Positions 43,274 through 47,798 of a stretch of DNA of 47,798 nt are shown here, one piece after another (positions within the stretch are counted from its first letter, which is position 1; every line of letters starts with the position of its first letter). The DNA lies in NCBI GenBank assembly GCA_016791385.1, contig JAEUMR010000086.1:1-47798 (forward strand), in the 5' to 3' direction. Under the pieces are notes generated by a model. The model worked only from the letters and a program-made list of their open reading frames with translations. It did no database searches and was not told the DNA's origin. The stretch comes from Hyphomonadaceae bacterium. GTDB lineage: Bacteria; Pseudomonadota; Alphaproteobacteria; Caulobacterales; Aquidulcibacteraceae. The translations under genes and the position numbers were made by a program.

Positions 43274-44352
43274 AATGGCTCGGCCGCATCTTTCTGGCGC
43301 TGATCGTGGTGGCGCTCGTCGCCAGCGGCGCGTTCGTGCTGTTCAAGCGCCGTATCGGCGAGACCTTGTTCGCGCACGCGGTGGAGGAAAATGTCGGTCG
43401 CGACCGCGCCGCTGAACTGCCCGATGGGCTGCACGTCTATATGTGCGGCACAGGCGCGCCGATGCCGGATCCGAACCGCGCCGGCGCGTGCCTTGCCGTG
43501 CTGGCCGGTCAGCGTGCCTTCGTGTTCGATGTCGGCTCCGGCAGCGTGCGTGTGCTGGGGCGTATGGGCTTTCCGATGCAGCGGCTTGAACGGGTCTATC
43601 TCACGCATCTGCACTCGGATCATTTCGACGGCCTTGGCGAATTGATGCTGCAAGCCTGGGTCGGCGGGGGACGCGATACGCCTTTGCCGATCGCTGGCCC
43701 GCCGGGCGTCAGCGAAGTGGTGGATGGCTTCAACCACGCCTATCGCATCGATAGCGGCTATCGCATCGCCCATCACGGCGTCGAGATCGCCAATCCGGCG
43801 GGCTATGGCGGCATGGCCGAGGAGATCGCGCCGCCGCCGCCGGCCGGACAAGTCGTGTTCCAGGACGGCGACCTGAGCATCACCGCGGTGCCGGTTTCGC
43901 ATGCGCCGGTCGATCACGCCTACGCTTACATCGTGCGCTACAAGGACCGCGCCGTCGCCATCAGCGGCGACACCACCTACAACGACAATTTCGTGGCCGC
44001 CGCCAATGGCGTCGACGTCATGTTCCATGAAGCGCTCAACGAGGAGATGGTGGCGCAGATCGGCGCGCAGGCGCAGGCCAGCGGCCAGCGCGCGTTCGCC
44101 AAGATCATGTCCGACATCCCCGGCTATCACACGCCGCCGCGCGATGCGGCGCGCGCTGCCGAAGCCGCACATGCGCGCGAACTCATCCTCTATCACGTCA
44201 TCCCGCCGATGCCGGGCGCGATCCTCTATGACGCTTATCTCGGCGATGCGCCGCGCGCGTTCAGCGGGCGCATGCGGATCGGCGAAGACGGCATGCTGGT
44301 CAGCTTGCCGGCGGGCTTGCGCGAGATCAGCGTCACGCAAGCGGTGCGCTGA
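43270..44352 (+). CDS. Membrane-anchored metallo-beta-lactamase-fold hydrolase (RNase Z-like)
   Basis: This 360-residue protein has an N-terminal membrane anchor (FLALIVVALVASGAFVLF, residues 8-25) and then an MBL-fold domain facing the periplasm: THLHSDHFDGLGEL with His113, His115, Asp117 and His118 as zinc ligands, VSHAPVDHAYAYIVRYKDRAVAISGDTTYND with a further His and Asp, and ELILYHVIPP with the last His. The wording resembles RNase Z-like MBL hydrolases, but export makes tRNA processing impossible, so it probably acts on a small molecule. The start is set by the ATGA overlap with the DUF1330 gene. TetR follows after 5 nt. Confidence 0.88.
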   Translation: MKWLGRIFLALIVVALVASGAFVLFKRRIGETLFAHAVEENVGRDRAAELPDGLHVYMCGTGAPMPDPNRAGACLAVLAGQRAFVFDVGSGSVRVLGRMGFPMQRLERVYLTHLHSDHFDGLGELMLQAWVGGGRDTPLPIAGPPGVSEVVDGFNHAYRIDSGYRIAHHGVEIANPAGYGGMAEEIAPPPPAGQVVFQDGDLSITAVPVSHAPVDHAYAYIVRYKDRAVAISGDTTYNDNFVAAANGVDVMFHEALNEEMVAQIGAQAQASGQRAFAKIMSDIPGYHTPPRDAARAAEAAHARELILYHVIPPMPGAILYDAYLGDAPRAFSGRMRIGEDGMLVSLPAGLREISVTQAVR

Positions 44353-44357
44353 CCGCG

Positions 44358-44936
44358 ATGGCGCACGCGGCCAAGACCGACGGGCGCCATCAGCGCTCGG
44401 AGCGCAGCCGGCGCCAGATTGTCGGCGCCCTGCTGAAGCTGATCGCCCGCGGCGAGATGAACCCGAGCGCCGCGCAGGTGGCGGAGGCGGCGGGCGTCGG
44501 CCTGCGCAGCGTGTTCCGCCACTTTGAGGAGATGGACACGCTCTACCGCGAGATGACCGCGCAGATCGAAGCCGAAGTGATGCCGGAGGTGATGGCGCCG
44601 TTCGTAGCCAAGGATTGGCGCGGCAAGCTCGGCGAAATGGTCGAACGCCGCGCGCGCGTGTTCGAACGGATCATGCCGTATCGTGTGGCGGGCGCGGCGC
44701 GGCGTTTCCAATCCGATTACCTGATGCAAGATCACAAGCGCGCCGTGGCGCTGGAACAGGCCGCGCTCAAAGCCATCCTGCCGAAGACGATCCTCAGTGA
44801 CAGCGACACGCTCGCCGCGCTCGATCTGGTGCTGAGCTTCGAGAGCTGGCGGCGCCTGCGCCAGGATCAGCGGCTGTCGCCTGCGAAAGCGGAAGAGGCG
44901 ATGCGGTTGGCGGTGCAGCGCATCGCGGGCGCTTGA
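44358..44936 (+). CDS. TetR/AcrR family transcriptional regulator
   Basis: This 192-residue regulator has an N-terminal helix-turn-helix, RRQIVGALLKLIARGEMNPSAAQVAEAAGVGLRSVFRHFEEMDTLYREM, followed by an all-helical ligand domain without a recognisable subfamily. It is the third gene after the DUF1330 and MBL-fold genes (5-nt gap), which suggests it controls this small unit. It is convergent with purK, the stops being directly adjacent. Confidence 0.9.
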   Translation: MAHAAKTDGRHQRSERSRRQIVGALLKLIARGEMNPSAAQVAEAAGVGLRSVFRHFEEMDTLYREMTAQIEAEVMPEVMAPFVAKDWRGKLGEMVERRARVFERIMPYRVAGAARRFQSDYLMQDHKRAVALEQAALKAILPKTILSDSDTLAALDLVLSFESWRRLRQDQRLSPAKAEEAMRLAVQRIAGA

Positions 44937-46007
44937 TCAGCTGAACTTCAGCTTCGTCACGTGGCCCATCTTGCGGCCGCCGCGCACATCGCGCTTGCCG
45001 TAAAGATGCAGCCGCACGTCCGGATCGGCGGCGAGCGCTTCCCAGGCGTTGGCGTCTTCGCCGATCAGGTTCAGCATTTCGATGCCCGCCACGCAATTTG
45101 TCGGCCCCAGCGGCCAACCGGCGACGGCGCGGATTTGCTGTTCGAACTGCGAGGTCAGCGCGCCTTCGATGGTCCAGTGGCCGGAATTGTGTACGCGCGG
45201 CGCCATCTCGTTGGCGACCAGCGAACCATCTGGCATGACGAAGAACTCGATCGTCAGCACGCCGACATAGTCGAACGCGTTCAGCACCTGCGTCACGGCA
45301 TGGCGCGCGGACTGGGTGACCTTGGCGTCCACGCGCGCAGGCAGCGTCGTGCGCGAGAGGATGCCGCCGGAATGTTCGTTTTCGCAGAGATCGTAAAACG
45401 CGATGGCGCCGTCCCAGCCACGCGCGGCGATGATCGAGACCTCGCGCTCGAACGCGCAGAAGCCTTCGAGAATGCCTGGCGCGCCGAGCTTCTCGTACGC
45501 GCCCGCCGCATCCGCGCCGCTGTTGATGCGGATTTGGCCGCGCCCGTCATAGCCGAGGCGGCGCGTCTTCAGGATGGCCGGCGCGCCGATAGCGGCGATC
45601 GCTGCATCGAGATCGGCTTGCGAAGCGATGGCGCGGAAGGGCGGGGTGGCGATGCCCATCGAGGCGAAGAAGCTCTTCTCGTCGAAGCGGTCCTGCGCGA
45701 TCGCCAGCGCGCGCGGATTGGGGGCAACGCGCGCGCCGGCCGCGATCAGCGCTTCGGCCGTCTGCGCCGGCACGTTCTCGAACTCGGTGGTGACGACATC
45801 GACGCGGCGCGCGAAATCAGCGAGCGCGGCGGTGTCGAGGTAGTTGCCGACCATGGTCTTCGCCGAAACCCGTCCGGCCGGGCTGTCGGGCTCATCGGTG
45901 AAGATGGCGACATCGAAACCAAGCTGCGCCGCCGCGATCGAGAGCATGCGGCCAAGCTGACCGCCGCCGAGAATGCCGATGGTCGAGCCCGGCGGAAGCG
46001 GCTTCAT
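44937..46007 (-). CDS. purK: N5-carboxyaminoimidazole ribonucleotide synthetase PurK
   Basis: PurK uses ATP and bicarbonate to carboxylate AIR to N5-CAIR in purine synthesis. This 356-residue ATP-grasp enzyme has an N-terminal [21 protein letters not shown] (residues 10-30), the central [20 protein letters not shown] loop, and [31 protein letters not shown], the catalytic signature of PurK. Its ATG overlaps the purE stop (ATGA, 46004-46007), so PurE and PurK are made in step. It is convergent with the tetR gene. Confidence 0.96.
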   Translation of the reverse strand: MKPLPPGSTIGILGGGQLGRMLSIAAAQLGFDVAIFTDEPDSPAGRVSAKTMVGNYLDTAALADFARRVDVVTTEFENVPAQTAEALIAAGARVAPNPRALAIAQDRFDEKSFFASMGIATPPFRAIASQADLDAAIAAIGAPAILKTRRLGYDGRGQIRINSGADAAGAYEKLGAPGILEGFCAFEREVSIIAARGWDGAIAFYDLCENEHSGGILSRTTLPARVDAKVTQSARHAVTQVLNAFDYVGVLTIEFFVMPDGSLVANEMAPRVHNSGHWTIEGALTSQFEQQIRAVAGWPLGPTNCVAGIEMLNLIGEDANAWEALAADPDVRLHLYGKRDVRGGRKMGHVTKLKFS

Positions 46008-46501
46008 TTCGGTGTGTCAGCCACGGCGTCGGTGTTGGCTTGGCGATACGCATCGAGCCGCGCCGCCAGCGCCGTGTCGCTGAGCGCCAGGATCGAGGCG
46101 GCCATGATGCCGGCATTGGCCGCGCCGGCTTCGCCGATCGCCAGCGTGCCGACCGGCACGCCCTTGGGCATTTGTACAATCGAGAGCAGGCTATCGAGGC
46201 CTTTGAGTTCGCGGCTCTTCACCGGCACGCCCAGCACTGGCAGCGCCGTCATCGAGGCGGCCATGCCCGGCAGGTGCGCGGCCCCGCCGGCGCCGGCGAT
46301 GATCACCTTGAGCCCGCGCTCGCGCGCGCTTGTGGCGTAGTCGTAGAGGCGCTTGGGCGTGCGGTGGGCCGAAACGATCTTCGCTTCGTAACTCACGCCC
46401 AGCGCGTCCAGCACGTCGGCTGCGGCCTTGAGCGTTTCCCAATCGGACTGCGAGCCCATGATGAGCCCAACCAGTGCGCCGGATTTGGAATTCGCGGTCA
46501 T
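46004..46501 (-). CDS. purE: N5-CAIR mutase PurE (class I)
   Basis: PurE rearranges N5-CAIR to CAIR, acting right after PurK; together they mark the bacterial class I route. This 165-residue protein carries [57 protein letters not shown] and [27 protein letters not shown], all family signatures. The start at 46499-46501 gives a nine-residue lead (MTANSKSGA) before the first strand, and these codons form one arm of a 24-bp palindromic element (46472-46547). GGAG and the ATG both lie in its loop. The start cannot move inside: the next Met (15) is within the core strand. Confidence 0.96.
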   Translation of the reverse strand: MTANSKSGALVGLIMGSQSDWETLKAAADVLDALGVSYEAKIVSAHRTPKRLYDYATSARERGLKVIIAGAGGAAHLPGMAASMTALPVLGVPVKSRELKGLDSLLSIVQMPKGVPVGTLAIGEAGAANAGIMAASILALSDTALAARLDAYRQANTDAVADTPK

Positions 46502-46547
46502 TTGGGATCACGCTCCGTGCGAATTCCAAATCCAACAAGGCGCACTG
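46472..46547. repeat. Palindromic element A, overlapping the purE start
   Basis: The arm at 46472-46495 (CAGTGCGCC then GGATTTGGAATTCGC) is exactly complementary to GCGAATTCCAAATCC (46519-46533) plus GGCGCACTG (46539-46547), with only AACAA (46534-46538) bulged. This makes 24 bp of stem around a 23-nt loop. On the purE mRNA the loop holds the ribosome binding site (GGAG) and the start codon. Confidence 0.9.
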
Positions 46548-46559
46548 AACTCAAGGGTT

Positions 46560-46635
46560 CGCACGCGGCTTGTCCTTCGGAAATTCGATCGCGTTCTCCA
46601 TCACCCGCCGGCGAATTTCCGAAGGGCCGCGTGCG
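46560..46635. repeat. Palindromic element B, adjacent to element A
   Basis: CGCACGCGGC (46560-46569) and CCTTCGGAAATTCG (46574-46587) are exactly complementary to CGAATTTCCGAAGG (46612-46625) and GCCGCGTGCG (46626-46635), with TTGT (46570-46573) bulged and a 24-nt loop. Stem length, bulge, loop length and parts of the sequence match element A, 12 nt away. The rest of this 286-bp gap (46636-46787) holds no gene I can support; upstream of the cyclase gene there is a near match to a CtrA-type site at 46734-46748. Confidence 0.88.
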
Positions 46636-46787
46636 CGGGGTAGCCATGTGACGGCTGCTCCTAAAAAACGGCCCGATAAAGGAAGCCGCCGCGCCCGTCC
46701 AGCCCGATCGTTCCAGACGCGTGCAAGGGCCGGTTAATCCCGTCTTTACTCCAAGGGCGCATGCCTTCGGGGTAGAGGCGCATCCCT

Positions 46788-47444
46788 ATGGCGTTCGGCT
46801 TCGGCAAGGTCGCTCCCGAAACGAGCCAGCTCCTGACCGAGCTGGGCCTGTCTCGCCGCGACCTGACGCCGGCCGCTTTGGCGGCGCTGGAGCGACTCGC
46901 CGCCGAGCGCGATGTGCTGCGCGCCAAGCTCGAAGGCGCCGAAGCATTGGCGGATCGCGATCCGCTGGTTCCCGTCTCCAACCGCCGCGCCTTCCTGCGC
47001 GAGTTGCACCGGACCATGTCGGAGGTCGAGCGCTACAAGACGCCGGCCGCCGTCATCTATATTGATCTCGACGGCTTCAAAGCGCTCAATGACGGCTACG
47101 GCCATGCCGCGGGCGACGCCGTGCTGGCTCATGTCGGGCGCATGCTGCTCGACAGCGTGCGCGAGAGCGACATCGTCGGCCGTCTCGGCGGCGACGAATT
47201 CGGCGTCATTCTCAACCGCGCCACCGCCGAAGAAGCGCGCACGAAGGCGGCTTCGCTGAGCGAGGCGATCAATTCCGCCGCGATCCTCCATGCTGGCGTT
47301 GCTCACCGCATCCGCGCCTCGTTCGGCGTGCATGCGATCGCCATGGTCGAGGATCCCGAAACCGCGATCGCCCGCGCCGACGAGGCCATGTACGCCGACA
47401 AGTTCGCCCGCCGCGCCGAGGCGCAGGCCTTCTCCGCGTTCTAG
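46788..47444 (+). CDS. Diguanylate cyclase (GGDEF domain)
   Basis: It makes the second messenger c-di-GMP from two GTP. This 218-residue protein has a short helical N-terminus (residues 1-55, possible coiled coil LAALERLAAERDVLRAKLEGAEAL) followed by one GGDEF domain: DPLVPVSNRRAFLREL, IYIDLDGFKALNDGYGHAAGD, and the active-site loop GGDEF (134-138) with all residues intact. An RESD motif at 125-128 is the inhibitory I-site at the usual distance, so product feedback is likely. There is no sensor or membrane segment. It is transcribed away from purE. Confidence 0.93.
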   Translation: MAFGFGKVAPETSQLLTELGLSRRDLTPAALAALERLAAERDVLRAKLEGAEALADRDPLVPVSNRRAFLRELHRTMSEVERYKTPAAVIYIDLDGFKALNDGYGHAAGDAVLAHVGRMLLDSVRESDIVGRLGGDEFGVILNRATAEEARTKAASLSEAINSAAILHAGVAHRIRASFGVHAIAMVEDPETAIARADEAMYADKFARRAEAQAFSAF

Positions 47445-47445
47445 G

Positions 47446-47507
47446 GCTCAACCAAGACTTGTAGGACGCCGTGGTTGAGCTAAGCTCCCCCCAGGGTTGC
47501 GGGGAGC
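47446..47507 (+). promoter_or_regulatory. Two-hairpin leader that masks the ribosome binding site of the next gene
   Basis: Hairpin 1: GCTCAACCA (47446-47454) with TGGTTGAGC (47472-47480). Hairpin 2: GCTCCCC (47484-47490) with GGGGAGC (47501-47507). The GGGGAG of hairpin 2 is the ribosome binding site of the gene at 47513, so it is sequestered. The 3' arm of hairpin 1 (GAGC) can instead pair with the 5' arm of hairpin 2 (GCTC) across TAA, giving a competing fold. It could also be simply the terminator region of the cyclase gene, but no T-run follows. Confidence 0.5.
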
Positions 47508-47512
47508 AACAC

Positions 47513-47798
47513 ATGACGATGCCCGTCGGCATAGGCCGCCAAGTCGGCGTCTCCATCTTCGACGAAGACGGCGCCGCGCTCGAAGGCGCGACCATCCATG
47601 TGATCATCGACGGCCGCGAGGCCGCCACCATCAAGAGCAGCGGCGAAAGCTCGATCGAGATCGATCAGGCGGTGGCCAATCTCGAACTTGAAGTCGAGTA
47701 TGGCGGCCAGGTGCGCTCGTTCGATCTGTCGCGCGACGGGCCCGTCACCACGACATCGGCGATCTTCCAGCGGCGCAAATTCGCGCGCGGCTTTGCTG
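47513..47798 (+). CDS. Partial CDS, beta-rich protein of unknown function
   Basis: The first 95 codons are present and the gene runs off the right edge. The peptide (MTMPVGIGRQVGVSIFDEDG, then GATIHVIIDGREAATIKSSGESSIEI and LELEVEYGGQVRSFDLSRDG) alternates short strands and turns, like a small Ig or carboxypeptidase-regulatory domain. There is no signal peptide, so it starts in the cytoplasm. I do not recognise the family. GGGGAG lies 6 nt before the ATG inside a hairpin. Whatever catalytic part it may have lies beyond the window. Confidence 0.65.
   Translation, partial: MTMPVGIGRQVGVSIFDEDGAALEGATIHVIIDGREAATIKSSGESSIEIDQAVANLELEVEYGGQVRSFDLSRDGPVTTTSAIFQRRKFARGFA

Noticed and set aside
46502-46647. 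Small minus-strand frame (about 49 codons, beginning MATPRTRPFG) across the palindromic elements
   Set aside because: It consists almost wholly of the two palindromes and runs into the purE start region; it has no ribosome binding site, so it is better explained as repeat sequence.
46734-46748. TTAA-N7-TTTA, a near match to the CtrA site TTAA-N7-TTAA, 40 nt before the diguanylate cyclase start
   Set aside because: One mismatch and no second site; too weak to call, though a Caulobacter-like host would make it plausible.
47446-47507. c-di-GMP riboswitch
   Set aside because: The conserved GEMM core sequence is not visible; only simple hairpins are seen.
1-47798. CRISPR array, prophage, insertion sequence or integron
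   Set aside because: No regularly spaced direct repeats, transposase, integrase or phage structural motifs were seen in any frame.

Overview
The window is chromosomal DNA from a GC-rich alphaproteobacterium, most likely an aquatic oligotroph of the Caulobacterales/Hyphomonadaceae type. The basis is the high GC, a COQ9 gene beside rpsU, Tat- and Sec-exported peptidases of families S9, S41, S46 and DUF885, many small lipoproteins, and alphaproteobacterial-type REP-like and palindromic repeats. The genus is inference. I see no prophage, insertion sequence or CRISPR array. The DNA is a patchwork of short operons on both strands, many meeting tail to tail with 0-4 bp between them or overlapping.

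Layout. 0-6 kb: a cut-off dehydrogenase-like gene, an orphan hypothetical gene, a REP-like element, carA (without carB), an exported S9-family protein that has lost its catalytic Ser and His, glpX, and the free-methionine-sulfoxide reductase msrC with a 57-residue membrane protein. 6-9 kb: an iron block, dps against feoAB with a candidate Fur box, followed by a CAT-anticodon tRNA. 9-13 kb: an FAD amine oxidase, a 598-residue TIR-domain protein with a long Pro/Ala linker, and two small lipoproteins. 13-28 kb: envelope and peptide-degradation genes (intact S9, Tat-exported S41-like and DUF885 proteins, S46), ettA, a DUF1963 protein, two alpha/beta hydrolases, an EVE protein and a methyltransferase. 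29-34 kb: a Na+/drug-type ABC exporter, an exported unknown, and a D-aminoacylase-type amidohydrolase. 34-39 kb: the K+ transporter kup divergent from a KdpD/KdpE-like two-component pair; then a VOC protein divergent from a MarR regulator. 39-44.9 kb: rpsU (apparent CTG start), coq9, a methyltransferase divergent from an HxlR-type regulator over a clear operator, and a DUF1330 / metallo-beta-lactamase-fold / TetR run. 44.9-47.8 kb: purEK, two tandem palindromic elements (one holding the purE start codon in its loop), a diguanylate cyclase, and a cut-off gene behind a two-hairpin leader.

How genes work together. FeoAB imports Fe2+ and Dps stores and detoxifies it. Kup may be controlled by the adjacent KdpDE-like pair. 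The exported peptidases and the D-aminoacylase suggest growth on peptides. purE and purK form one translationally coupled unit for the CO2-fixing purine step.

The observations most worth a second look are: the paired palindromic elements built into the purE start, the CTG start of rpsU, the S9 pseudo-peptidase, the TIR protein architecture, a perfect 12-bp hairpin inside the sensor kinase gene, and the alternative-hairpin leader at the right edge. No computation was run. Positions and motifs were read by eye, and family names are from recognition of motifs.
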